Part shown: piece by piece, positions 43,387 to 53,099 of the stretch
How the letters are laid out: each line of letters opens with the position of its first letter
Numbering within the stretch: position 1 is the first letter of the stretch
Assembly: GCA_964567745.1 (NCBI GenBank)
Contig: CAZMNY010000001.1
Location: forward strand, 248,001 to 312,000
Direction of reading: 5' to 3'
Length of the DNA stretch: 64,000 nt
DNA from: CAZMNY01 sp964567745
GTDB taxonomy: Bacteria > Planctomycetota > Planctomycetia > Pirellulales > Pirellulaceae
The notes under the pieces: generated by a model
Seen by the model: the letters and a program-made list of their open reading frames with translations, nothing else
Database searches by the model: none
What the model was told of the DNA's origin: nothing
Program-made: the position numbers and the translations under genes

Positions 43387-45123
43387 TCAGTTCTCGTCAT
43401 CGACGCCCGCTCGCTCAATCGCGTCTTCAAGGAAGTAGTTCACGTCCTCGGCGTCTTCGGCATGCAGCACGTTGTAGGCATGAGCGGCGCTGCGAGCATG
43501 ATAGAGTTGCTCGGCCATGTTCAGGTCGTGTGTGATGGCTGAAGCGAACGCGGCCAACACTTCCAAGTGTCGCTTTCGATCGATCTTGGGCGTGGCCAAG
43601 AGCAAGACGGCGTGAACCGGCCGGCCATCGGGCGATTCGATATCGAGTCCCTTTGAGCTGAGTCCGAGGATGCCGGTAATCTCTTCGCCATCGTCCAGAA
43701 CGGCGTGAGGAATCATCAAGCCAACCGACAGGCAAGTCGACTCCATCTCCTCGCGCTCGAGCACCATTTCGACAAATTCCGCCTGAGGCAGAGAAGGTTT
43801 GGAGGACGTCGCGTATAGCCGATCGGCAAGCGTGCGAATAACTTCCTCTTTGCTGCTGCCAGTCAGCCCGACAACGATATGGTGCTCGTCGAGGAAGTCG
43901 AGCAACCGAGCGCGATCTTTTCCAGCTTCGCCTGCTTTCACTAGGGCAAAACGAGTCCCGCTGGGCCCAAGCAGCTGATTGATCGCCAGCGCGGCGAGGC
44001 CGACGATCGTCACGGTGTCGGCAATCCCCTTGAGCTGCGGATCATTTTGCACGAGCATGATCAAACCGATCGCAACGCCGCCGTGCGGCAACAGGGCGAG
44101 CCCGAGATAGTTGCGAACATGTTTCGGCACGCCAGCCACGCTCATCGCCACGAAGGCGCCGACATACTTGCCGACGAACCGTGCAACAAAGAACAGTAAA
44201 ACCAGACCAAGGCTGGCGAGCATTTGGCTGAAATCCAATTTCATTCCAGCGAGCGTGTAAAAGCCGGCGAACAAGACACCACCTATGGAATGCAAATAGG
44301 CTTCGGTTGAGCGGACGGTGTCGTGCCGAATATTTGATACGGCAATCCCAGCAAATGAGCAGGCGAGAATTCCGGAAACGCCAAAACCGGTGGCGGCTCC
44401 CCATGCGCCGAGAATCAGGGCGACCATAGTCGGTCCCACGAAAGCGGGTCCCACGATTGTCCGGGTAAGCATCAAGGCGAGCACCGCGCAGGCCCCGCCA
44501 ATCGCGAACGCCATTCCCAATTCAAAACCGACCGACCCGAGCGCTGTTTGCCAGCGGACCAAGCCGTCTCCGCCCGCCAGAAATGATGTGGCAAAAGCGA
44601 AGCCGCCAACGGCGACCACATCGAGCAGAGCAACAGCTGAAACGAGCGTCCGAGTTAAGATGCCTCGCGCCCGAGCCTCTTGAACAACAAGCACCGTGGT
44701 TCCTGGGGCGCCGGCAATAGCAATTGAAGCGAGCACCAAACTGGCTCGCAGATTCATCGCCTCGGAGATTGCTCCTCCAACGACCGCCAGAGTGATGACG
44801 ACGATCGTGGGCGTAAATATCGCTTCGCCCAGAAGCAAGAGGCCCAATCGCTTGCCGGCGTTGCGAAGGCTTGCAAAATGAAGCGCCGCGCCGACGGTGA
44901 ACGAAATGTAGCCCAGGACAAAATTGACGTAGGGAGAGAATTGCCCAACGGCGTTTGGATCGAGCCAGTCAATTTGAATCGCACGCAACAAGATGCCAGT
45001 GAATATCCAACCGGTCACCTTCGGCAACTTGATCCGAGCAACTAATTCGCCGCCAACGATGCCCGCTATCAACACAACGGCAAGCTGAAGAAGCGTGTCG
45101 GACGGGCTAAACTCGATGTTCAC
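43387..45123 (-). CDS. Kef-type cation:proton antiporter with C-terminal PTS EIIA-like domain
   Basis: 578 residues. Residues ~10-400 form 11-13 membrane helices of the CPA2/Kef family (LAVVLIAGIVGGELVARI, VTGWIFTGILLRAIQI, VLASIAIAGAPGTTVLVVQE, YLGLALLPHGGVAIGLIMLV). Instead of the usual TrkA-N regulatory domain, residues ~420-560 form a PTS IIA type-2 (fructose/Ntr) domain. The phosphoacceptor His lies in VGLMIPHAVLDDGEEITG. The EIIA-like part may couple ion exchange to phosphotransfer or nitrogen status. The antiporter exchanges Na+ or K+ for protons at the inner membrane. Confidence 0.85.
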   Translation of the reverse strand: MNIEFSPSDTLLQLAVVLIAGIVGGELVARIKLPKVTGWIFTGILLRAIQIDWLDPNAVGQFSPYVNFVLGYISFTVGAALHFASLRNAGKRLGLLLLGEAIFTPTIVVITLAVVGGAISEAMNLRASLVLASIAIAGAPGTTVLVVQEARARGILTRTLVSAVALLDVVAVGGFAFATSFLAGGDGLVRWQTALGSVGFELGMAFAIGGACAVLALMLTRTIVGPAFVGPTMVALILGAWGAATGFGVSGILACSFAGIAVSNIRHDTVRSTEAYLHSIGGVLFAGFYTLAGMKLDFSQMLASLGLVLLFFVARFVGKYVGAFVAMSVAGVPKHVRNYLGLALLPHGGVAIGLIMLVQNDPQLKGIADTVTIVGLAALAINQLLGPSGTRFALVKAGEAGKDRARLLDFLDEHHIVVGLTGSSKEEVIRTLADRLYATSSKPSLPQAEFVEMVLEREEMESTCLSVGLMIPHAVLDDGEEITGILGLSSKGLDIESPDGRPVHAVLLLATPKIDRKRHLEVLAAFASAITHDLNMAEQLYHARSAAHAYNVLHAEDAEDVNYFLEDAIERAGVDDEN

Positions 45124-45639
45124 GCGGCATCAGCTCGAAGTTTGACAATTGCGATTCGGCTCAGGGGCACAGGCCAACCTTTCGAGCCATGCGAGCCAAT
45201 ATATACGCGATTGCGTTGTGCTTAAATGGACTCCGCCGCGTTGGCGACGTCACGTATTCGGTCCACAAGGCCTCACCATCGATGGAATAGGCAAGACGGA
45301 AGCCAAACGGTGTTTTGGTGAGTGTGCGAGTGACCATTGAGAAGAACCTCAATTGGAATCAAACGGCGCTCCATGCGAACCTACACACCTCCATGCATCA
45401 ATCCTCATTCCTGACTTCGACCAAATCCTTGCAGCAGGCCAAACTAACGCCGAAAATCCGATTGTTGCTGCTGGGCAAACCTGGCGTCGTACTCCGATTG
45501 GTCCACCGGACCGTTTCGTCTGCAACGATCCGAGCGGTTGTGCGGCGTTGCAAGGGCATGCAGGACGGACAGCGGGCTGATTGGCCGCGAATGTCAGTTG
45601 TTTTCCCATCCGGTGGCGTGGGCGGTAATATGATTGGAT
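45124..45639. other. divergent intergenic region
   Basis: About 515 bp between the antiporter (leftward) and the CxxCH protein (rightward). One 58-codon minus-strand frame (45161-45337) has a GAGG upstream and is listed separately. Otherwise nothing was recognised. Confidence 0.4.
45161..45337 (-). CDS. possible small protein, unknown
   Basis: 58 residues from the ATG at 45337, with GAGG about ten bases upstream. The sequence (TLTKTPFGFRLAYSIDGEAL, then WTEYVTSPTRR) looks beta-rich at first, then helical (AIAYILARMARKVG). No family recognised. It may be a chance frame. Confidence 0.25.
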   Translation of the reverse strand: MVTRTLTKTPFGFRLAYSIDGEALWTEYVTSPTRRSPFKHNAIAYILARMARKVGLCP

Positions 45640-48600
45640 ATGCATTACCAACTCAATTCATACCGAAATGGCCGCTCGCAGACCTTTCCTCGCGACCGAA
45701 GTTGCGGCGAGGGTCGGCGCATTCGTTCCGTTTTCAGCTTCTTCGTCGCACTGGCTTGTCTCTCTGCGGCCTCGAGCGGAATTGCCCAACAAACCAGCGA
45801 TGGTGAGAATCAACGGCAAAATGATAACAAGCGAGTCGCTTATGCCCCGGCGAAGTCGGCGAGCGAATCACTTCGCACCATCGAAGTCGCCGATGGTTTT
45901 CGCGTCGAGCTCGTCGCGTGCGAGCCTCTCGTGGTCGACCCGATTTCGATCGCCTGGGGCGCCGACGGGAAATTGTGGGTCGTCGAGATGGGTGGTTACC
46001 CGACCAGTAAAAAGGGCGGCGGTCGAATCAAGTATCTCGAGGATGAAGACGGCGATGGCAAGTTCGACAAAGCCACCGTTTTTCTCTCCGGTTTGGCTTA
46101 TCCAGGCAGCGTAATGCCTTGGCGCCGCGGCGTGTTGGTCGCGTGCGCTCCCGAAATCTTCTACGCCGAGGACACCACGGGAGACGGCCGCGCTGATTTG
46201 CGGCGCGTCGTCTTGAGCGGATTCGTTCAGAGCAACCCGCAACACCAAGTCAACGGGCTCTCCTGGGGCCTCGACAATTGGGTGCATGCGGCAAACGGAG
46301 ACTCAAGCGGAGTCATTTCGTATCGTGCCGATCGCGAGCCGATCGATATTCACTCGCGAGATTTTCGCTTTCGGCCAAATGAAGGCGAAATGGAATTGGA
46401 ATCGGGCATGAGCCAGTTCATTCGATTCCGTGACGACTATGGCAATTGGTTCGGCGGCAATAGTTCCTGGCCCCTCTGGCACGACGTGCTGCCGGATCGG
46501 TACTTGTTGCGAAATCGCCATTGGGCGCCGCCCGAGTCTTGCATTTACGTGACCGACCCGGCGGCGAATCCCCCCGTGTTTCCGCGAAGCGAGAATCAAG
46601 CGCGGCTCAATGAGTTTGGCCGATTCAACCGCATCACATCGGCCTGCGGCGGCTGCTTCTATCGAGATACGCTGTTTGGCCCGCGGTATCGCAACAGTGT
46701 TTTCATTTGCGAACCGGCGCACAATCTCGTTCACCACGAAACGCTCGCTTTCCATGGCGTCACTTTCCGCGGCAAGCGAATTGAAGGGCAACTTGAATCA
46801 GAGTTTCTCAGTTCGACCGACAATTGGTTTCGGCCGACCCAAGCGACGACTGGACCGGACGGCGCGTTGTGGGTCGTCGACATGTATCGACTGATTATCG
46901 AACACCCCGATTTTTTCGAACGGCCGCCCGAGTTGCTCAAATCATCTGATATCGTCGCCGGAAACGCCCTGGCGAATGCGCTGTTGAATGCTGGCAATGA
47001 TCGGGGTCGAATTTATCGCATTGCCCCGACGGGTAAGTCGCTCTCTCCCGCTCCACAACTCCACACCGCTTCCACCGCAGAGCTTTTGGCGGCGATGGCC
47101 AACCCAAACGGAATCCAACGCGACCTGGCCCATCGCCTTTTGCTCGAGCGAAAAGCGAAATCGGGCTCGCTTCCCGAAGAAGCGCAAGAGAAACTAGAGA
47201 AGCTCGCGGAGAATTCGCCACACGCAAGCGTTCAGATTCAAGCCATCTCGCTGCTCGATGGGATGTCGCAACTAAGTGACGCCGTCCTACTCAGAGCCCT
47301 GCGCGAGTCCGACCCGAACGTGGTCAGGTTCGCCGTTCGTGTCGGCGAAGCAAGGCTTGACTCGGCACCCGTCCTCACGACCATCATTGGGTTGAGCGGC
47401 CACGCGGACGCCAAAGTGCGATTGCAGGTTGTGTTGAGTCTCGGTGAATCTCGCGACCCAAGAATCGGCGCGGTCCTGGCCGCCTGTGCGCTGAGGGACA
47501 TTGACGACGCCCATCTTCTGGCGGCCGTTGTCAGCTCCAACGCTGGCCACAACGCGTCAATCGTGCGGCATACCATACGCGAGGCTGAGCCGAGCGACGC
47601 CAGCAGCGACTTGATCGCCAATCTGCTGAAGTCCTCATTGCGCAACGAGGAACACGAAGTGCTCGCTTCCGGGCTCGCCGAATTGTCACAAGGCGAAGGA
47701 CGTCTTGCTTGGCGGTGCGAGACGCTAGGGCTGCTGCTCGACTCTCTGGACAACGCCGAGTCGTCATTGGGAGAGCTGCATCGCGATGCGGATGAGGATC
47801 TCGCCGAGAGCATCAAATCTTTGGCCCCGCTGTTCGCGCAAGCTCGAAGTCGAGCGATGGATCCGAAAGCGGAGTTGCCGATCCGACTGGGGGCGATGAA
47901 ACTGTTGGCTCGCGGGCTCACGCAACAAGACAACGATGCGAAACTGCTCTCTCGCTTGCTCGCGCCAAGCGGACGACTCGAAATTCAACTCCAAGCCGTC
48001 CAGTCACTGTCCCGGCTGCACAGCCAAGAAACGGTCGACGGTCTTTTACACAACTGGGTCGGCCGAGGACCGCGAGTTCGCTCCGCCATCCTGGATGTGT
48101 TGCTGAGTCGTCGCGAGTGGGCATACACGTTGGCGAAAGCAATCGAAGCCAAACGAGTTCCCGCCTCCCATTTGACTCTGCCCCAACGCGAACGACTGCT
48201 CCTGCACTACTTCCCCGACGTGCGAAAAATCGCGGCGCGCGTGCTCAAAAAGAAAGACAAAGCGGCGAGCGTTGATTTGCTGAGCATGCACGGCAAGGTG
48301 ATGCAACACAAAGGGGATCCCAAACGCGGCGCCAAATTGTTCACGAAACATTGCTCTGTTTGCCATAGCACCAATGAAGAAAGACGAGCCGGACCGCCAC
48401 TCTCTTCGATACGCGAGCAACCGTCACTCAACTTGCTGAAGTCGGTGATGGCGCCCAATTCGCAAATCGCGCCCGACTACGCGTTGTATACCGCGATCAT
48501 GAACAACGGCCAAATCATCAATGGCGTCGTGTCTAGCGAAGCCGGCGCCTCGATCCGCATGATCAGCGCAGACGGCAAAGTTCACGTCATCCTCCGCGAT

Positions 48601-48750
48601 GATTTGGAGACACTCGAGGCAAGCCCGTTGTCCCTGATGCCGAACGGCTTTGACCGCATCCTCCCGTCGCCTCAAGACCTCGCGGACCTCTTCGCGATGA
48701 TTCACTCAGACACCGCGGTCAAATTGATTGGCCAAACCAACGACAAGTAA
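45640..48750 (+). CDS. PVC-type haem-binding CxxCH protein (membrane-bound dehydrogenase-like)
   Basis: About 1,036 residues from the ATG at 45640 (a TTG two codons earlier is possible). A signal peptide is visible (RSVFSFFVALACLSAASSG). Residues ~75-480 are the PVC six-bladed propeller (FRVELVACEPLVVDPISIAW, YLEDEDGDGKFDKATVF, GLSWGLDNWVHAANGD, TTGPDGALWVVDMYR). Residues ~480-870 are HEAT/ARM-like helices (LRESDPNVVRFAVRVGEAR, LQVVLSLGESRDPRIGAVL). The C-terminal cytochrome-like domain has the haem site CSVCH (GAKLFTKHCSVCH). Such proteins are numerous in planctomycetes. They are thought to be periplasmic sugar or polymer oxidases, but the reaction is unproven. Confidence 0.9.
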   Translation: MHYQLNSYRNGRSQTFPRDRSCGEGRRIRSVFSFFVALACLSAASSGIAQQTSDGENQRQNDNKRVAYAPAKSASESLRTIEVADGFRVELVACEPLVVDPISIAWGADGKLWVVEMGGYPTSKKGGGRIKYLEDEDGDGKFDKATVFLSGLAYPGSVMPWRRGVLVACAPEIFYAEDTTGDGRADLRRVVLSGFVQSNPQHQVNGLSWGLDNWVHAANGDSSGVISYRADREPIDIHSRDFRFRPNEGEMELESGMSQFIRFRDDYGNWFGGNSSWPLWHDVLPDRYLLRNRHWAPPESCIYVTDPAANPPVFPRSENQARLNEFGRFNRITSACGGCFYRDTLFGPRYRNSVFICEPAHNLVHHETLAFHGVTFRGKRIEGQLESEFLSSTDNWFRPTQATTGPDGALWVVDMYRLIIEHPDFFERPPELLKSSDIVAGNALANALLNAGNDRGRIYRIAPTGKSLSPAPQLHTASTAELLAAMANPNGIQRDLAHRLLLERKAKSGSLPEEAQEKLEKLAENSPHASVQIQAISLLDGMSQLSDAVLLRALRESDPNVVRFAVRVGEARLDSAPVLTTIIGLSGHADAKVRLQVVLSLGESRDPRIGAVLAACALRDIDDAHLLAAVVSSNAGHNASIVRHTIREAEPSDASSDLIANLLKSSLRNEEHEVLASGLAELSQGEGRLAWRCETLGLLLDSLDNAESSLGELHRDADEDLAESIKSLAPLFAQARSRAMDPKAELPIRLGAMKLLARGLTQQDNDAKLLSRLLAPSGRLEIQLQAVQSLSRLHSQETVDGLLHNWVGRGPRVRSAILDVLLSRREWAYTLAKAIEAKRVPASHLTLPQRERLLLHYFPDVRKIAARVLKKKDKAASVDLLSMHGKVMQHKGDPKRGAKLFTKHCSVCHSTNEERRAGPPLSSIREQPSLNLLKSVMAPNSQIAPDYALYTAIMNNGQIINGVVSSEAGASIRMISADGKVHVILRDDLETLEASPLSLMPNGFDRILPSPQDLADLFAMIHSDTAVKLIGQTNDK

Positions 48751-48942
48751 TCCCAGGCGAATTCGCCTGCGGCCCGGTTAGTCTGATTGAATCCTCTGTG
48801 TCCGATGTACTCGATGGAACGAGGGCAGGGGTTGAGGATTGCGAAGGGAGCCGGCTGTATAGATCAGGCATGGCGGGACGATAGTCCTAGTTGTTGATAC
48901 CCGCACAACGGATGGAACCGTTTGAATTTCGAAGGAGTCGTT

Positions 48943-50091
48943 ATGTTGTTTCTGAGAGTCGCATTGGCCATCGTCTTGGTTGTCGCTCTGGCGCCTGTAT
49001 GCCTCGCCCAGTCCATGATGCAAACTAACGACTATTCGGTAAAACCGTTCAACTTTGAAGTGACCGAAGCGATCGGATCCGGCGTTCTCGCTCAAGCCGT
49101 TTCCAGTCAAGCCGTTTCCAGTCAAGCCGTTTCCAGTCAAGCCAGTTTCCAGTCCAAAGCCAAATCGAGTCACGGCCACCTGGGGCTTTCTCTGGGGAAG
49201 GGCGGTGGAAAGTCGAGCGGAAAGGGCGGCGGGAAAGGCTATTGCTATGACTACACATTGCGTCTGACATCTTTGTTGATGGATCGAGACCGCGCAAACG
49301 GGGCGGTCTTGCTTGACACTGCGAGCGGAAATGCTCGGGTCCTCGCGCCCGATACCGGCATCAACGCGGGTGCTCGAGTCAACCTGATTCGCAACCAGGG
49401 CGGCGGTCAAGCACGCGAGCTCGTGTTCACCGGCTTGTTCTCCGATAACGGCTTGGAATTTGGCATTGTCCATGACGACCACGTCCTGCCTACGATGCCG
49501 CAGATCTCGATTCTCGACGACGGGGTCACGCTTTCGAATTACCAATCGAGTTTTCTCAGCGTCGAATACAATCACCGAAATCGACGAAGCGATCGCCTGA
49601 CGACGCTGTGGGGTTTCCGCTGGATCAACTTGGATGAAGACTACAACTACACAATCATTGCCCCGGGCGGACCGCAAGTTATCGCAGGCCGCACCGAGGC
49701 GATGAACAACCTGTTTGGCTTTCAGCTTGGCACCGAAGGCGTGATCTTCCAGCGCGGCTGTTTGCGAATCGAAGGCGGAATTCGAGCGGGTGCCTACTGG
49801 AACATGTCCGAGCATGACTCGGCGTTCGCGGCCGTTCCGTTTCCCGGCGTGGCCATCGTTACCGACGAAGGCAACGACATCGCGTTTCAAAGCGAGATTG
49901 AATTCACAGGCGTCTACCAGTTGAACGAACTGTGGTGGGCTCGCATCGGCTACCAGTTTATGTGGCTCGAAGGCGTCGCCCTGGCGCCCGATCAAGTCTC
50001 CGCCATGAACCTTGCGACGATGAGCGGAATCGACACCGCTGGCAGTCCCTTCTACCACGGCACCCTGTTCCAACTTGAGCGACGTTGGTAA
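48943..50091 (+). CDS. BBP7-like outer-membrane beta-barrel protein
   Basis: About 382 residues from the ATG at 48943, set by a perfect AAGGAG five bases upstream. Signal peptide: VALAIVLVVALAPVCLAQ. Residues ~40-65 hold a QAVSS repeat and then a Gly/Lys-rich run (GKGGGKSSGKGGGKGYC). Barrel strands follow (SSFLSVEYNHRNRRSDRLTT, LWGFRWINLDEDYNYTI, GGIRAGAYWNMSEH, WWARIGYQFMWLEGVALAP) to a C-terminal FQLERRW. It is likely an outer-membrane, surface-exposed protein. Confidence 0.75.
   Translation: MLFLRVALAIVLVVALAPVCLAQSMMQTNDYSVKPFNFEVTEAIGSGVLAQAVSSQAVSSQAVSSQASFQSKAKSSHGHLGLSLGKGGGKSSGKGGGKGYCYDYTLRLTSLLMDRDRANGAVLLDTASGNARVLAPDTGINAGARVNLIRNQGGGQARELVFTGLFSDNGLEFGIVHDDHVLPTMPQISILDDGVTLSNYQSSFLSVEYNHRNRRSDRLTTLWGFRWINLDEDYNYTIIAPGGPQVIAGRTEAMNNLFGFQLGTEGVIFQRGCLRIEGGIRAGAYWNMSEHDSAFAAVPFPGVAIVTDEGNDIAFQSEIEFTGVYQLNELWWARIGYQFMWLEGVALAPDQVSAMNLATMSGIDTAGSPFYHGTLFQLERRW
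49093..49140 (+). repeat. 15-bp tandem repeats in the barrel gene
   Basis: Three exact copies of CAAGCCGTTTCCAGT are followed by a partial fourth (CAAGCCAGTTTCCAGT). They encode QAVSS three times in the exported N-terminal linker. In-frame unit length allows copy-number change without frameshift. Confidence 0.9.
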
Positions 50092-50115
50092 ACGCGTATC
50101 GGCTCGATGATCGCG

Positions 50116-51480
50116 CTAAATCAAACTGCGAATTGGCTTGGCGCCTGGAGCGACCAAATAGTTCGGGCGGCCCTGTCGATCGAGTAGTGTCGTTTTCTCA
50201 ACGTCGATGCCCAAGTTGTGATAGAGCGTGGCGAACACGTCGCCGAAAGTGACCGGGTCGGCGACAGCTTCACCGCCAAGCCGGTCGGTGGTGCCAATCG
50301 TTTGCCCCATCGTCATGCCACCGCCGGCAAGCAATGCCATGGCAACCCGCGGCCAGTGGTCTCGACCAGTCCGACTGCTAATCTTCGGCGTGCGGCCAAA
50401 CTCGCCCCAAACAAGCACCGACACGTCTTTGTCGAGTCCGCGTTGGTGGAGGTCGTCGACCAGGGCGGTGATGGCCTTGTCGAAAATCGGGAAATCTTCA
50501 CATTCACGTTTGAAGATCGAGTTGTTTGGACCGCCGTGCCAATCCCATTTACTGTAGTTCAGCGTCACCACGCGCGCACCGGCCTCAACTAGCCTGCGAG
50601 CTGTGAGGAAGCTCTGCGGAACACGAGGGGCACCATTGCCGTCAATCCGTTTAACATCGTCGCCCGTACCATATCGTTCGACAACTTTGGGGTCCTCTTT
50701 GGAGATGTCGAGAGCGTCGGCGAGCCGAGAGGACGTGAGAATTCCCATCGCTTGTTCGCTAAACGTGTCGAACCCTTCCATCTTGCCGCTTGCGTCGGCG
50801 TCTCGCCGGAACTTGTCAAAACTGGCAAGCAGGCTTTGCCGGTCGCTCAAACGATCGTACGTCACGCCTTGAAGCGTCATGTCATCGCGGCTCGGTCCCA
50901 TCGGACGAAACGATGACGCGGAGACGCCAAGCATGCCCGGTTTGGGTTCATTGTAGGGACCATGAGTGCACTCGTAGCAAAGGCTGATAAAGGGAGGCGT
51001 CGCTCGGTTTGCGTGTCCCTTCAGTTTTCCAATCGTGCTGCCAAACGGAGGCCAGCCGCCCAGCGGCGCGATGTCCTTGGGCTTTCGCCCGGTGTAGCAC
51101 TGGAAAGCGTCGTGGCCGCTTTGGGCGTCAACAAGTGAACGGATGACGGCAAACTTATCCATCCGCTTTGTCATTTGAGGAAACTGCTCGCAGATCTCGA
51201 TCCCTGGCACGTTCGTAGCCACGGGGCGGTGCGGGCCAGCTATGTCGGCCGGAGCATCGGGCTTGAGGTCGAACATGTCTTGGTGCGGCGGCCCTCCCAC
51301 CAAGTAGATCAAGATGACCGACTTGTGCGAATTTCGAATGCCGGCTTCCGCCTCGAGCCTAAGGAGTTGAGGCAGCGCGAGCCCGGCTGCTCCCATCGCG
51401 CCAATCTTCATGAAGTTGCGGCGCGAATGTCCGTCGCAGAATTCGTCTCGAGCGGCTCGGGGTCCGAGAATGTTCAACAT
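50116..51480 (-). CDS. DUF1501-family protein
   Basis: 454 residues. The N-terminal twin-arginine-like segment (DGHSRRNFMKIGAMGAAGLA) suggests Tat export. DUF1501 features: VILIYLVGGPPHQDMFDLKP, GPHRPVATNVPGIEICEQFP, FAVIRSLVDAQSGHDAFQCY, LLAGGGMTMGQTIGTTDRLG and FGRTPKI with the alkaline-phosphatase/sulfatase-like fold. Function is unknown. In many planctomycetes a DUF1501 gene follows a DUF1553/DUF1549 partner; here it is downstream of another DUF1501 gene instead. Confidence 0.88.
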   Translation of the reverse strand: MLNILGPRAARDEFCDGHSRRNFMKIGAMGAAGLALPQLLRLEAEAGIRNSHKSVILIYLVGGPPHQDMFDLKPDAPADIAGPHRPVATNVPGIEICEQFPQMTKRMDKFAVIRSLVDAQSGHDAFQCYTGRKPKDIAPLGGWPPFGSTIGKLKGHANRATPPFISLCYECTHGPYNEPKPGMLGVSASSFRPMGPSRDDMTLQGVTYDRLSDRQSLLASFDKFRRDADASGKMEGFDTFSEQAMGILTSSRLADALDISKEDPKVVERYGTGDDVKRIDGNGAPRVPQSFLTARRLVEAGARVVTLNYSKWDWHGGPNNSIFKRECEDFPIFDKAITALVDDLHQRGLDKDVSVLVWGEFGRTPKISSRTGRDHWPRVAMALLAGGGMTMGQTIGTTDRLGGEAVADPVTFGDVFATLYHNLGIDVEKTTLLDRQGRPNYLVAPGAKPIRSLI

Positions 51481-51571
51481 CGAGTTGCTTTCTTAGATTA
51501 AGGACAGCAGGGAGAGAGTCCTTGGTGCAAGTTCCATTGAGGCGGGCCGTATGGCTGAATCGAGTGCTAGG

Positions 51572-52966
51572 TCAGCGAAACAGGTTATCGATTATTTCGC
51601 CATCGGCGATCGGTGTCGGTCTTGGCAAATGGGGGAAATAGGTACGGTGATGGTCGATACCGAGAGCGTGATAGATCGACGCGCCAAAGTCTTCAGGCCG
51701 CCAAGGTCGAGTCTTCGGCGCGGCGCCGTTCTTGTCCGTCGCTCCAATCACAGCTCCGCCGCGAATTCCAGCGCCGGCAAGCAACACATTTCCGGCCCGC
51801 GGATAATGGTCGCGACCAGCCGTCTTGTTCACTTTCGGCGTCCTACCAAACTCGCCCATCGCGACGACCAATGTGGTGTCGAGTAGTCCTCGATCTTCAA
51901 GGTCGTCGAGCAGAGTCGAGAGGGACATGTCGAACTGCGGCAAGTTGCCCGGCCCAGAATACGAATGCCATTTACTACCCGATGGAACTGCCGACGGTCG
52001 ATGCTTGAACGACATCATCGAGTCGAAAAGCCATCCGTGATTGTCCCACGTGCCGTTTGTTTTTCCGTCGCCAAACAGCCCGCCTTGAACCGCTTGATTG
52101 ATTGTCACGAAACGTGCGCCCGCTTCGATCAAACGGCGGCCAAGCAGAACGCGCTGCCCATAAATGTTCGCTCCATATCGCTCGCGCACCGCCGTCGGCT
52201 CGGCGTCGAGATTCATCGCCTTTCTCATCGCTCCGCTCGTCAGCATGGCGATGGCTTCACTTGCGAATTTGTCGTTCGCCAACAAGCCGGAATCTTCGAC
52301 TTCCGCCAATTGGCTGAGGTTTTCCAGCTGGTTTAGCATGGACCGGCGATCTTCAAACCGACTGGCGGAGAGATTCAGTTTGCCGATCTTCAGTCTTGGA
52401 TTTCGCGGATCCCCTTCGATGTTGAATGCCGCATGCGCGGGACCGAGGAAGCCTGGCGGAGTTGTGTATCGAGCCGCAAACGGAATCCCAAAATGCGGCG
52501 GAACGCCTTTCGTTTTTGCTCCATAGAGAGCCGACACCAGGCAGCCAAAATTGGGAAAGTACTGCTCGCCTGATGGAAAGAAACCGCTGGCGACATGTTG
52601 CGAGCCCGTTGAGTGCGAGCCGCTTCTTCCTTGCCACGAACGCACGATCGCGACTTTGTCCATTCGCTGCGCCATGAGCGGCAGCTTTTCACAAATGAAT
52701 GTGCCCGGCACGCTTGTGCTCGTCGGTTTCCAAAGCCCGCGCACTTCCACCGGCGCATTCGGTTTTGGATCGAACGTCTCAAACTGACTCGGCCCCCCGG
52801 CCAGGAAGATGAAGATGCACGACATCTCGCGGCTTCCGACGCCTTGCGCTCCCGAGCGTTTCGCCGCCTCGAGCAGCTTCGGCAAACTCAGCCCAAACAT
52901 ACCGACGCCGATCTGCAGCGCTGCTCGGCGCGTCATCTGGTGTCCGATTTGGGTTGGTCCAAACAT
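51572..52966 (-). CDS. DUF1501-family protein
   Basis: 464 residues from the ATG at 52966, preceded by GGAGG. The start is Tat-like (MTRRAALQIGVGMFGLSLPK). DUF1501 marks: CIFIFLAGGPSQFETFDPKP, STSVPGTFICEKLPLMAQRM, VAIVRSWQGRSGSHSTGSQH, VVAMGEFGRTPKVNKTAGRD. Divergent from its neighbour at 50.1 kb at most positions, so not a recent duplication. The two are co-directional with a 91-bp gap. Confidence 0.88.
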   Translation of the reverse strand: MFGPTQIGHQMTRRAALQIGVGMFGLSLPKLLEAAKRSGAQGVGSREMSCIFIFLAGGPSQFETFDPKPNAPVEVRGLWKPTSTSVPGTFICEKLPLMAQRMDKVAIVRSWQGRSGSHSTGSQHVASGFFPSGEQYFPNFGCLVSALYGAKTKGVPPHFGIPFAARYTTPPGFLGPAHAAFNIEGDPRNPRLKIGKLNLSASRFEDRRSMLNQLENLSQLAEVEDSGLLANDKFASEAIAMLTSGAMRKAMNLDAEPTAVRERYGANIYGQRVLLGRRLIEAGARFVTINQAVQGGLFGDGKTNGTWDNHGWLFDSMMSFKHRPSAVPSGSKWHSYSGPGNLPQFDMSLSTLLDDLEDRGLLDTTLVVAMGEFGRTPKVNKTAGRDHYPRAGNVLLAGAGIRGGAVIGATDKNGAAPKTRPWRPEDFGASIYHALGIDHHRTYFPHLPRPTPIADGEIIDNLFR

Positions 52967-53099
52967 ATAAACCTCCGGCCAATGTGGTCGGGCGATTATA
53001 CCGTGATTGGCCCAGCACATACCATTGGAAAACGGTAAACCCATTAGCCAATTCACGTGGAAGGTCAGGTAAATCGGGCGGATGAAGTGGAATATTTGG

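Noticed and set aside
48778..50073. 431-codon minus-strand frame opposite the barrel gene
   Set aside because: Shadow; the plus-strand frame has a perfect ribosome site, signal peptide and barrel pattern.
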